Shown here: one piece after another, positions 26,733 through 35,028 of the stretch
Numbering within the stretch: the first letter of the stretch is position 1
Layout: every line of letters starts with the position of its first letter
From: Collinsella aerofaciens
GTDB lineage: Bacteria; Actinomycetota; Coriobacteriia; Coriobacteriales; Coriobacteriaceae
DNA length: 64,000 nucleotides
NCBI RefSeq assembly: GCF_015548375.1
Contig: NZ_JADMWW010000004.1
Coordinates: forward strand, 62,001 to 126,000
Direction of reading: 5' to 3'
The notes under the pieces: generated by a model
Databases searched by the model: none
The model's input: the letters and a program-made list of their open reading frames with translations, nothing else
Told to the model about the DNA's origin: nothing
Program-made: the position numbers and the translations under genes

Positions 26733-27323
26733 GTGTTTGGTATTGGAGAGGGTGAGCTCGCGATCATCGTGGTCTTCGGCTTTTTGCTGTTTGGCCCGGA
26801 TAAGCTCCCGCAGATGGGCCGTACGATCGGCCGTGCCATCCGTCAGTTCCGCGAGACGCAGGAAAAGATGACGGCCGTTGTTCAGTCCGAGATTATCGAT
26901 CCGGTGAGCGAGGCCGCGTCGGCCCCGGTCAAGCCCAAGAAGGCTGCTGCGACCGACGACGATTCCGATGCGGACGAGGATGCCGCCGAGACGGCAGCGC
27001 CCGCCAAGAAGGAGACCTTTGCCGAGCGTCGCGCCCGTCTTGCTGCCGAGAAGGCCGCGAGCGAGGCTGCCGCCGAGGGCGAGGGTGCTGCTGAGGAGTC
27101 CGAGGCCGAGGGTGCCGAGCCTGCCGCTGCCACCGCTGCCGCCGTCGAGCTTGAATCTGCTACAGAGCCGGAGCCCGAGCCCGAGCCGGCAGAACCCACG
27201 ACGGCTGACCTCTACGCCCGTCGTCCCCGCAAGCGCAAGGCCGTCGTCGACCAGCTCGCTCGCGAGCTCGAGGCCGAGGACGACGCCGCTGCCGCCGATG
27301 CCCCGAAGGGAGGCGATGAGTAA
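26733..27323 (+). CDS. tatA: Twin-arginine translocase subunit TatA/TatB
   Basis: A 196-residue protein with a GTG start at 26733 five bases after TTGGAGG. It gives MFGIGEGELAIIVVFGFLLF, the N-terminal membrane helix, then GPDKLPQMGRTIGRAIRQF, the amphipathic helix of TatA/B. The length and ELAII opening lean to a TatB-like or dual TatA/B role. The rest is an unusually long acidic, Ala/Glu-rich tail (about residues 65-196), probably disordered. It overlaps tatC by one base (TAATG), so the two are co-translated and form the pore/receptor of the Tat pathway. Confidence 0.9.
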   Translation: MFGIGEGELAIIVVFGFLLFGPDKLPQMGRTIGRAIRQFRETQEKMTAVVQSEIIDPVSEAASAPVKPKKAAATDDDSDADEDAAETAAPAKKETFAERRARLAAEKAASEAAAEGEGAAEESEAEGAEPAAATAAAVELESATEPEPEPEPAEPTTADLYARRPRKRKAVVDQLARELEAEDDAAAADAPKGGDE

Positions 27324-28114
27324 TGCCTATCGGACCTGCTCGTATGCCGCTCTTCGATCACTTGGGAGAGCTCCGTCGCCGCCTGACCATCGTGGTCGTT
27401 TCGGTGTTTGCCGCCGCCATCGTGCTGTATTTCGCCACGCCCGTGGTGCTCGACATCCTGGAAGACCCCATCCGCTCCTTTGTGCCGGACGGTAAGTTCT
27501 ACATCACCACCACGCTCGGCGGTTTTGGCCTGCGCTTCTCGCTGGCCATCAAGATGGCCGTGGTCATGTGCACGCCCATGATCATCTGGCAGATCCTGGC
27601 ATTTTTCCTGCCGGCACTGCGCCCCAACGAGCGCAAGTGGGTTGTGCCCACGGTGCTCGCCTCGACGGTTCTGTTCTTCCTGGGCGCCATCTTCTGCTAC
27701 TTCATTATCATCCCGGCGGGCTTTGAGTGGCTCATCGGCGAGACCTCGGCTGTCGCTACGGCGCTGCCCGATCTGGAGAACTACGTCAACATGGAGCTGC
27801 TCTTTATGATCGGCTTTGGTGTGGCGTTCGAGCTGCCGCTCATCATCTTCTACCTGTCCGTCTTCCACATCGTGTCCTACGCGGCCTTCCGCAGTGCCTG
27901 GCGCTACGTGTACGTAGGCCTGCTCGTGGGTTCGGCTGTGATCACGCCCGACGGCTCGCCTGTCACCCTGGGCCTTATGTACGGCGCCCTGCTTTCGCTC
28001 TACGAGATTTCGCTCGCTATCGCGCGCGTGGTCATTACCGCGCGCGAGGGCAAGGAGGGCCTGTTCGTGAGCCGTCTGGACCTGTTCTCGGACGACGAGG
28101 GCGACGAGGAGTAA
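27323..28114 (+). CDS. tatC: Twin-arginine translocase subunit TatC
   Basis: A 263-residue polytopic membrane protein, the receptor for twin-arginine signal peptides. It opens with LFDHLGELRRRLTIVVVSV, the TatC signature, and six hydrophobic segments follow. FMIGFGVAFELPLIIFYLS carries the conserved F-E near the peptide-binding groove. The C-terminal tail is acidic (DDEGDEE). The gene begins inside the tatA stop codon and hypA begins 6 bases after it, so all lie on one transcript. Confidence 0.96.
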   Translation: MPIGPARMPLFDHLGELRRRLTIVVVSVFAAAIVLYFATPVVLDILEDPIRSFVPDGKFYITTTLGGFGLRFSLAIKMAVVMCTPMIIWQILAFFLPALRPNERKWVVPTVLASTVLFFLGAIFCYFIIIPAGFEWLIGETSAVATALPDLENYVNMELLFMIGFGVAFELPLIIFYLSVFHIVSYAAFRSAWRYVYVGLLVGSAVITPDGSPVTLGLMYGALLSLYEISLAIARVVITAREGKEGLFVSRLDLFSDDEGDEE

Positions 28115-28120
28115 ATCGGT

Positions 28121-28477
28121 ATGCACGAGGTTGGCATTGTCAACGGCATACTCGATACAGTGATTCGCGCGGCGCGTGGGGCGGGGGCCTCGCGCGCCGT
28201 TTTGGTAACGCTGCGTATCGGGGATATGACCGAGGTCGTGCGCGAGGCGCTTGACTTTGCGTGGGAGACGTTTCGCGACGAGGACCCGCTCGCGCGCGGC
28301 TGCGAGCTTGCCGTGGAGGAAGTCCATCCACAAAGCGAGTGTCTGGACTGCGGCGAGGTTTTCGACCACGATCGCTTCCACTGTCGCTGTCCCCAGTGTG
28401 GTGGTGCCAACGTGCGCCTACTGCACGGCCGCGAGCTCGATATCGCGAGTATCGAAATCGAAACCCCCGACGATTAG
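28121..28477 (+). CDS. hypA: Hydrogenase nickel-incorporation protein HypA
   Basis: A 118-residue metallochaperone. MHEVGIVNGILD at the start provides the N-terminal nickel-binding Met-His-Glu. The zinc site is formed by two CxxC pairs, CLDC and CPQC. With HypB it inserts nickel into NiFe-hydrogenase (or supports urease). No hydrogenase or other hyp gene lies in this window. It is in line with tatABC and hypB. Confidence 0.93.
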   Translation: MHEVGIVNGILDTVIRAARGAGASRAVLVTLRIGDMTEVVREALDFAWETFRDEDPLARGCELAVEEVHPQSECLDCGEVFDHDRFHCRCPQCGGANVRLLHGRELDIASIEIETPDD

Positions 28478-28532
28478 CCCGCTAGCCATCTAGTGATGGG
28501 GTATAAAGGGGCCAAAGTAAGGAGCGCTAAGT

Positions 28533-29216
28533 ATGGCCGAGAAAACGATTGATATCGCGTCGCCGATTCTGTCGCGCAACGAGCGCCTGGCAGATCAGCT
28601 GCGTCAGCGATTTAATGAGACAAATACCTATGTGATCAATGTGCTGTCGAGCCCCGGTTCGGGCAAGACCACCACGATCCTGGGCACCAACGAGCGCCTG
28701 CGCGACAAGGCTGGCCTGCGTTGTGCCGTCATCGAGGGCGATATCGCCTCGGACGTCGACGCCATCACCATGAAGGAAGCCGGCATGCCCGCCATCCAGA
28801 TCAACACGGGCGGCCTGTGCCACCTCGAGGGCAACATGATCATGGAGGCCGTTGACGCGTTCGACCAAGCTGTCGGCCTGGAGAATATCGACGTCATCTT
28901 TATCGAAAACGTGGGCAACCTGGTCTGTCCGGTCGACTTTGACCTGGGCGAGAACCTGTCCATCATGATTCTTTCGGTGCCCGAGGGCGACGACAAGCCC
29001 GTCAAGTACCCGGGCATCTTCCAGCACGCCGGTGCGCAGCTGCTCAATAAGGTCGACGTGGCCCCGGCTTTCGATTTTGACATGGATAGGTATACTAAGA
29101 CACTCGATGACCTCAATCCGCAGGCGCCGCGGTTTGCCGTGAGCGCTCGCAAGGGCGAGGGCATGGATGCCTGGTGCGATTGGCTCATCGGGCAGATTGA
29201 GCAAGCAAGGGCGTAA
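28533..29216 (+). CDS. hypB: Hydrogenase maturation GTPase HypB
   Basis: A 227-residue GTPase of the SIMIBI class. It has the P-loop SSPGSGKTT, EGDIASDVDA, the metal-binding NTGGLCHLEGNM, ENVGNLVCPVDFDLGE and LLNKVDVAP (NKxD). It lacks the His-rich tail and the N-terminal CxxCGC nickel site of some homologues. It delivers nickel together with HypA. ATG 28533 follows AAGGAG. Confidence 0.95.
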   Translation: MAEKTIDIASPILSRNERLADQLRQRFNETNTYVINVLSSPGSGKTTTILGTNERLRDKAGLRCAVIEGDIASDVDAITMKEAGMPAIQINTGGLCHLEGNMIMEAVDAFDQAVGLENIDVIFIENVGNLVCPVDFDLGENLSIMILSVPEGDDKPVKYPGIFQHAGAQLLNKVDVAPAFDFDMDRYTKTLDDLNPQAPRFAVSARKGEGMDAWCDWLIGQIEQARA

Positions 29217-29270
29217 GTCGGCCGCCATACGGGCGGGCGTAGCCGCAGGGATACGAGATAGGAGCCTCTT

Positions 29271-31862
29271 TTGAAGCTCATCATCGCCGAGAAAAACGAC
29301 GCCGCGCGTCAGATCGCCGAGCGTCTGTCCACGGGCAAACCCAAAAAGGACAAGGTGTACAACACCGCCATCTACCGTTTTGAGTGGAAGGGCGAGGAGT
29401 GCGTGACCATCGGCCTTGCCGGTCACATCCTGGCGCCCGATTTTTGTGACAGCGTGCTGTTCGATAAAAAGCTGGGCTGGTATTCGGTCACGGAGGACGG
29501 CGAAATGCTGCCGGCCGACATGCCCGATGGCTTGGCCCGCCCGCCGTACGACACCAAGCGCAAGCCGTTTCTTGCCGACGGTATCTCCATCAAGGGCTGG
29601 AAGCTCGAGAGCCTGCCCTATCTCACCTGGGCGCCCGTCATTAAGTTGCCGGCCGAGAAAGAACTCATTCGTTCGCTCAAGAACCTCGCTAAAAAGTCCG
29701 ACAGCGTCATCATCGCCACGGACTTCGATCGCGAGGGTGAGCTGATCGGTTCGGACGCTCTCAACAAGGTGCGCGAGGTCGCGCCGGACTTGCCGGTCGC
29801 CCGCGCCCAGTATTCTTCATTTACCAAGGCCGAGATTACGCAGGCCTTCGATAATCTTGTCTCGCTCGACCAGAATCTGGCCGACGCCGGCGAGAGCCGC
29901 CAGCACATCGACCTCATTTGGGGCGCGGTGCTCACGCGCTACCTGACGCTCGCCAAGTTTGGCGGCTTTGGCAACGTGCGCTCCGCCGGCCGCGTGCAGA
30001 CGCCGACGCTCGCCCTGGTGGTCGAGCGCGAACGCGAACGCATGGCGTTTGTGCCCGAGGACTATTGGCAGATTCGCGGCATGGGTGCCGCTCAGGGTGC
30101 TGCCGAGGATGACCGCTTTAAGATTGCGCACAAGACGACACGTTTTACCGACAAAGATGCTGCCGAGACGGCGTACGGCCACGTCGACGGCGCTACGACG
30201 GCAACCGTCGCCGCGGTGACCAAGCGCTCCCGCAAGCAGCAGCCGCCCACGCCGTTTGCGACGACCTCGCTGCAGGCTGCCGCCGCGGCCGAGGGCATCT
30301 CACCTGCACGTACCATGCGCATCGCCGAGTCCCTCTACATGGCGGGCCTTATCAGCTATCCGCGTGTCGACAACACCGTGTACCCTGCGACGCTCGATCT
30401 GGGCGCCGTGGTGAGCGACCTGGCAAAGATCAACCCGGCGCTGGCGCCCGTGTGCAAAAAGGTACTCGCCGGCCCCATGAAGCCCACGCGCGGCAAAGTC
30501 GAGACCACCGACCACCCGCCCATCTACCCCACGGGCGAAGGCGATCCGTCCACGCTCGATGGCGGCCAGCGCAAGCTCTACGACCTCATCGCCCGCCGCT
30601 TCCTGGCGACGCTTATGGGTCCCGCGACCATCGAGAATACCAAGCTCGAGCTCGACGTGAACGGTGAGCCGTTCGTGGCTTCGGGCGATGTGCTCGTGAC
30701 CCCGGGTTTCCGCGAGGCGTACCCGTACGGACTCAAGCGCGACGAGCAGATGCCGCCGCTGGAGCAGGGCGACACGGTCGACGTGTTCGACATTAAGCTT
30801 GAGGCCAAGCAGACCGAGCCGCCCGCGCGCTACAGCCAGGGCAAGCTCGTGCAGGAGATGGAAAAGCGCGGCCTGGGCACCAAGTCCACGCGCGCGAGCA
30901 TCATCGAGCGCCTGTACGCCGTGCGCTACCTCAAAAACGATCCCGTTGAGCCGAGCCAGCTGGGCATCGCCATCATCGACGCGCTGACGCAGTTTGCCCC
31001 GCGCATCACGAGCCCCGATATGACCAGCGAGCTCGACGGCGACATGACTCGCGTCGAGCGCGGCGAGGACACCGAAGAGCATGTCGTGACGCACTCGCGT
31101 GCGCTGCTGGCCGGCGTGCTCGACGAGCTGCTCAAGCATACGCAGGAGCTCGGCGACGCCATCAGCGACGCCGTCACGGCCGATGCGCGCGTGGGCACCT
31201 GCCCCAAGTGCGGCAAGGACCTGGTTATGAAGACGAGCGCCAAGACCCGCGGCAGCTTCATTGGCTGCATGGGCTGGCCCGACTGCGACGTGACCTATCC
31301 GGTGCCGAGCGGCGTCAAGGTGAGCCCGCTCGAGGGCGAGGCCGCCGTGTGCCCCGAGTGCGGTGCGCCGCGCATCAAGTGTCAGCCGTTCCGCCAGAAG
31401 GCTTTCGAGATTTGCGTGAACCCGACGTGCCCCACCAACTACGAGCCCGACCTTAAAGTGGGCGAGTGCAAGGTGTGTGCCGAGGCCGGACGCCATGGCG
31501 ACCTGATCGCGCACAAGAGCGAGAAGAGCGGCAAGCGCTTTATCCGCTGCACCAACTACGATGACTGCGGCGTGAGCTATCCGCTGCCGGCGCGTGGCAA
31601 GCTCGAGGCGACGGGCGAGACCTGTCCCGAGTGCGGCGCCCCCATCGTGGTGGTCAACACGGCGCGCGGTCCGTGGCGTATCTGCGTCAACATGGACTGC
31701 CCGACCAAGGAGAAGAAGCCCGCCCGCGGCCGCAAGACTACGACCAAGGCGAGCACGGCCAAGAAGACGACGGCGGCAAAGAAGACTGCTGCCAAGAAGT
31801 CGACTGCCAAGAAGACTGCCGCGAAAAAGACGACCACCAAGAAGGCGGCCGCCGACAAGTAG
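29271..31862 (+). CDS. Type IA DNA topoisomerase, archaeal-like
   Basis: An 863-residue topoisomerase. The Toprim acidic motif is ATDFDREGELIG; the Phe-Asp variant and LIWGAVLTRYLT are more like archaeal TopA than the usual bacterial ATDPDREGEAI. The active Tyr363 is in GLISYPRVDNTVYP. Four C-terminal zinc ribbons (CPKCGKD, CPECGAP, CKVC, CPECGAP) come before a long Lys/Ala tail, (K)KTAAKKS-type repeats, that should bind DNA. It relaxes negative supercoils. The start is TTG 29271, 5 bases after AGGAGCC. A terminator follows at 31891. Confidence 0.9.
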   Translation: MKLIIAEKNDAARQIAERLSTGKPKKDKVYNTAIYRFEWKGEECVTIGLAGHILAPDFCDSVLFDKKLGWYSVTEDGEMLPADMPDGLARPPYDTKRKPFLADGISIKGWKLESLPYLTWAPVIKLPAEKELIRSLKNLAKKSDSVIIATDFDREGELIGSDALNKVREVAPDLPVARAQYSSFTKAEITQAFDNLVSLDQNLADAGESRQHIDLIWGAVLTRYLTLAKFGGFGNVRSAGRVQTPTLALVVERERERMAFVPEDYWQIRGMGAAQGAAEDDRFKIAHKTTRFTDKDAAETAYGHVDGATTATVAAVTKRSRKQQPPTPFATTSLQAAAAAEGISPARTMRIAESLYMAGLISYPRVDNTVYPATLDLGAVVSDLAKINPALAPVCKKVLAGPMKPTRGKVETTDHPPIYPTGEGDPSTLDGGQRKLYDLIARRFLATLMGPATIENTKLELDVNGEPFVASGDVLVTPGFREAYPYGLKRDEQMPPLEQGDTVDVFDIKLEAKQTEPPARYSQGKLVQEMEKRGLGTKSTRASIIERLYAVRYLKNDPVEPSQLGIAIIDALTQFAPRITSPDMTSELDGDMTRVERGEDTEEHVVTHSRALLAGVLDELLKHTQELGDAISDAVTADARVGTCPKCGKDLVMKTSAKTRGSFIGCMGWPDCDVTYPVPSGVKVSPLEGEAAVCPECGAPRIKCQPFRQKAFEICVNPTCPTNYEPDLKVGECKVCAEAGRHGDLIAHKSEKSGKRFIRCTNYDDCGVSYPLPARGKLEATGETCPECGAPIVVVNTARGPWRICVNMDCPTKEKKPARGRKTTTKASTAKKTTAAKKTAAKKSTAKKTAAKKTTTKKAAADK

Positions 31863-31890
31863 CGGCGCAGCCGAAACATAGCCCAAAACA

Positions 31891-31928
31891 AAAACGAGCG
31901 AGGGTCCCATGATCCTCGCTCGTTTTTT
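31891..31928 (+). terminator. Rho-independent terminator of the topoisomerase gene
   Basis: AAAACGAGCGAGG pairs with CCTCGCTCGTTTT and a TTTTTT run. Confidence 0.92.
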
Positions 31929-31930
31929 GC

Positions 31931-31963
31931 GTAGTCATTGGGGACGTTCTTGAATGACTAGTC
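31931..31963. repeat. REP-like element, TAGTCA...TGACTA family
   Basis: GTAGTCATTGGGGACGTTCT followed by TGAATGACTAGTC, almost the same as the 24473 and 60256 copies. It lies between convergent stops. Confidence 0.78.
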
Positions 31964-31984
31964 GTTTAAGACCGTCGCATGCGA

Positions 31985-32968
31985 CTAGTTCACTTCGACG
32001 GGTTTGGCGCCGGGATAGCGCTCCTCAAAGTCTAGGCGATACTTATTGTCATTGGTGCCCGCCACGTTGTCGCGCGACAGCGGCGCCACGATCTCATTCT
32101 TGTGGTCCGCAGGCTTGGCGTATTTCAGGCTGATCTCCCAGGCATCACAGATTGCGTCAATGCGGTGATCCAGGTCGTCGTACAGGGCAACGATGTCTTT
32201 CCAGGAGCTGTAGTTCTTGGAGCTCGTCGGGACGTCTAGGTCCTCGACGATGTCGTAATACTGCTCGATGGTGTCCTCCGTGCGCTCGGCGACGTCGGCG
32301 AGATTTTGACGGGTGGTTCGATCCTCTTCCAGATAGCTGCCGTTGAAGTTCTGTGCGCAGCCACGGACGTAGTTGTCGAGGTCTTCGAGCAAGTCGTAGT
32401 ATTCGCTCAGTCGGCGGTAGAGGTTCTGCTCGGAGAGCGTTGCTTCGCCGCCATCCTCGTCGTCATCGTCATCATCGTCGTACAGGCTGTTGGGGTCGCC
32501 GAGAGGCCTTAGGTCATCGTCGTCGACGTCATGGTGCAGCTTAGCTACCTCGGCAGTCGTCTGCGTGGCGGCGTTGTCGAAAGGCTTGATCACAAAGAAA
32601 ACGACCAGGGCGATGATGATCGCCACCAGCACAACGATAACGGCGATAAGCGGCCCGGTGCCGCTCTTTTTGGGAGCGGGGGTCTGTGGCGAAGCGGGCG
32701 CGTATGCGGGAGCCGGCTGCTGTTGGGGCGAGCCGCTCGCGACGGGTATGCGCTGCGTGGTCTCGACGGCCGCGGGGCCTGCGGCGAGGTCGGGGCGATA
32801 GGCGAGGGGGTCGTCCGCCTTGGCTTGCGGCGTATCGAGGGAACCGGTCTGCTCAAAAGCGGGCTGGCTATCGCTCGCGGTTGTTTGCTCAACGGGTGCA
32901 CCGCACGAGGTGCAGAACTTGGCATTATCTGCAAGAAGCTTGCCGCACGAGGCGCAATACCGAGACAT
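31985..32968 (-). CDS. Zinc-ribbon, single-pass membrane protein of unknown function
   Basis: A 327-residue protein. The N-terminus SRYCASCGKLLADNAKFCTSCG is a double-CxxC zinc ribbon. A Pro/Gln/Ala-rich linker leads to one membrane helix near residues 110-132 (PLIAVIVVLVAIIIALVVFF). Outside the membrane is an acidic run (YDDDDDDDEDGG) and a helical domain rich in Tyr, Asp and Glu (about 175-320). I do not recognise the outer domain. The layout, cytoplasmic ribbon plus extracytoplasmic domain, is common in actinobacterial envelope proteins. ATG 32968 follows AAAGGAGTG; six codons upstream another ATG is less supported. Confidence 0.85.
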   Translation of the reverse strand: MSRYCASCGKLLADNAKFCTSCGAPVEQTTASDSQPAFEQTGSLDTPQAKADDPLAYRPDLAAGPAAVETTQRIPVASGSPQQQPAPAYAPASPQTPAPKKSGTGPLIAVIVVLVAIIIALVVFFVIKPFDNAATQTTAEVAKLHHDVDDDDLRPLGDPNSLYDDDDDDDEDGGEATLSEQNLYRRLSEYYDLLEDLDNYVRGCAQNFNGSYLEEDRTTRQNLADVAERTEDTIEQYYDIVEDLDVPTSSKNYSSWKDIVALYDDLDHRIDAICDAWEISLKYAKPADHKNEIVAPLSRDNVAGTNDNKYRLDFEERYPGAKPVEVN

Positions 32969-33036
32969 TGCCACTCCTTTCGCCACATTTCAATGCAATA
33001 CGACGATTATACCCAGCGTCCAAAATTCCCCATCAT

Positions 33037-33105
33037 AAGTTGCGGTGAAATAGGGACTGTTTGGCGGTCTCAGAGCTTCAATCAGTCCCTATTTCACCGC
33101 AACTT
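33037..33105. repeat. Palindromic repeat with perfect 23-bp arms
   Basis: 33037-33059 (AAGTTGCGGTGAAATAGGGA then CTG) is the exact reverse complement of 33083-33105, with a 23-base loop. It stands between divergent genes and lacks a U-run, so it is more likely a dispersed repeat than a terminator. Confidence 0.75.
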
Positions 33106-33215
33106 CGGGGATGCCTCGATGGCTAGGTTGGATTTGGGACGCGCCTGCCCCTGGGGTATCATGGCTTGGTTGCTATAACTCGCATTTACGCGCCTTGTAG
33201 GAAGGGGCTGCGCCC

Positions 33216-33899
33216 ATGGCTTTTGAGCCCGCTCAACATAGCTTCATTACGCTCGAGGGTGTCGATGGCGCCGGTAAATCTACGCAGGCGCGCCTGCTTG
33301 CCCGTGCGCTCGACCTTGCCGGCTACCAGGTTGTGACCCTGCGCGAGCCGGGCGGTACCGCCATCAGCGAAAAGATCCGTGCTCTGCTGCTCGACCCCGC
33401 CAATACGGCGATGGGCGACACCTGCGAGTTGTTGCTCTACGAGGCCGCGCGCGCCCAGTTGGTGCACGAGGTCATCGCGCCTGCCCTTGCTGCCGGCAAG
33501 GTGGTTCTGTGCGACCGCTTCTACGATTCCACAACTTGCTATCAGGCGTTTGCCGATGGCCTCGATCGCCAGATAGTACGCGATGCCAACAACCTGGCCG
33601 TCGCGGGGACGCACCCGGCGCTCACGCTCGTCTATCACATCACGCCCGAGCAGGCGGCGCTGCGCATGGCAGCCCGTGGCGCGGCAGATCGCATGGAGGC
33701 TAAGGGCATGGCCTTCCAAGAGCGTGTCTACCAGGGATTTTGCGCCATCGCCGCCGAGGAACCAAACCGCGTAAAGCTCATCGACGCGACCGCGTCCACC
33801 GAGGACGTATTCGCACAGACGGTCGAGCAGGTTCGCGCCTACGGCCTCGACATTTCCCAGGATGCCGTCGCCGCCGCGCTTGCCAAGGAGGCCGAGTAA
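33216..33899 (+). CDS. tmk: Thymidylate kinase
   Basis: A 227-residue P-loop kinase, dTMP to dTDP. FITLEGVDGAGKSTQARLLA is the Walker A region, TLREPGGTAISEKIRALLL the DR(Y/H)/REPGGT block, and LCDRFYDSTTCYQAF the DRY-like motif. The lid has RMAARGAADRMEAKG. It is the first gene of tmk-holB-ricT, an order shared by many Gram-positive bacteria. The ATG follows AGGAAGGGG. Confidence 0.96.
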   Translation: MAFEPAQHSFITLEGVDGAGKSTQARLLARALDLAGYQVVTLREPGGTAISEKIRALLLDPANTAMGDTCELLLYEAARAQLVHEVIAPALAAGKVVLCDRFYDSTTCYQAFADGLDRQIVRDANNLAVAGTHPALTLVYHITPEQAALRMAARGAADRMEAKGMAFQERVYQGFCAIAAEEPNRVKLIDATASTEDVFAQTVEQVRAYGLDISQDAVAAALAKEAE

Positions 33900-33900
33900 C

Positions 33901-35028
33901 ATGGCCCCCGCTCAGGCAAGCCTGCTGGTCAAGCTTGACACTCAGGAACGCGTGCGCGACTTTTTGACCAATGCCGTCGCCAGCGGTCGTGCATCGCACG
34001 CCTACCTGTTTTTGGGCGCGCCCGGCGCGGGCAAGCTCGACGCCGCGTGGGCGCTCGCCCAAGCCTTCCTGTGCGAGCAGGATGGCTGCGGCTCATGCGA
34101 TAGCTGCGTGCGCGTCGCCCGCCATACGCACCCCGACGTGCACTATTACACGCCCGAGAGCGCCACGGGCTACCTCATCGCCCAGACGCGCGAGCTACTC
34201 GACGACGTACCCCTGGCGCCCATCCGCGCCAAGGCCAAGGTCTACATCATTGACCGTGCCGAGCAGCTGCGCGCCAACAGCGCCAACGCACTGCTCAAAA
34301 CACTCGAGGAGCCGCCCGAGGGCGTTATGTTTATCTTGCTGGGCACCTCGGCAGACGTGATGTTGCCCACCATCGTGAGCCGCTGCCAGTGCGTGCCGTT
34401 TCGGCTGGTATCGCCCGCCGTCGCCGCGCAGGCCGTGAGCCGCGCCACCGGTCAGGACCCTGCGCGTTGCCGCATGGCCGTCGCCGTAGCGGGAAGCCCC
34501 ACGCGTGGTATCGAGTTCCTCAAGAGCGCCGAGCGCCAGGACGCCCGCCGTCAGATGGTTCGCGCCATCGATTCGCTTATCGCCGCCGACGAGGCCGACG
34601 TGCTCAGCCGCGCCAAGTCACTCATCGTCGCCGTTAAGGCGCCGCTCGCCGAGGTCAAGTCCACGCAGGAAAAGGTGCTCGAGCAAAACGCCGATTACCT
34701 GTCGCGTGGAGCATTGAAGCAGCTTGAGGACCGCAACAAGCGTGAACTCAACGCGCGCGAGCGTTCGGGTATCATGGAAGCGCTGGCGAGCGCGCGGACG
34801 CTCATGCGCGACGTGCTGCTGACGCTTCAGGACGAGGCAGCCGACGTGGTGAACGAAGACGCGTGCGACACGATCGGGCGGCTTGCCGCCGCGACCAATG
34901 TTGCGGGTGCCACACGGGCGCTCGAGGCAGTCGCGACCGCCGAGCGCAACATCGCCAGAAACGTTACTCCCCAGCTGGCCATCGAGGTCATGCTGTTCGA
35001 TATCAGGAAGGCACTGAAATGCCGTTAG
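33901..35028 (+). CDS. holB: DNA polymerase III, delta' subunit
   Basis: A 375-residue clamp-loader protein of the AAA+ fold. The P-loop is GAPGAGKLDAA, with Leu in place of the usual Thr/Ser, in line with the ATPase-inactive nature of delta'. The zinc site is CEQDGCGSCDSC. VYIIDRAEQLRANSANALLK and LEEPPEGVMFIL are strong family marks. It loads the sliding clamp with the gamma/tau and delta subunits. ATG 33901 directly follows the tmk stop; AAGGAGG lies 9 bases before it. Confidence 0.93.
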   Translation: MAPAQASLLVKLDTQERVRDFLTNAVASGRASHAYLFLGAPGAGKLDAAWALAQAFLCEQDGCGSCDSCVRVARHTHPDVHYYTPESATGYLIAQTRELLDDVPLAPIRAKAKVYIIDRAEQLRANSANALLKTLEEPPEGVMFILLGTSADVMLPTIVSRCQCVPFRLVSPAVAAQAVSRATGQDPARCRMAVAVAGSPTRGIEFLKSAERQDARRQMVRAIDSLIAADEADVLSRAKSLIVAVKAPLAEVKSTQEKVLEQNADYLSRGALKQLEDRNKRELNARERSGIMEALASARTLMRDVLLTLQDEAADVVNEDACDTIGRLAAATNVAGATRALEAVATAERNIARNVTPQLAIEVMLFDIRKALKCR

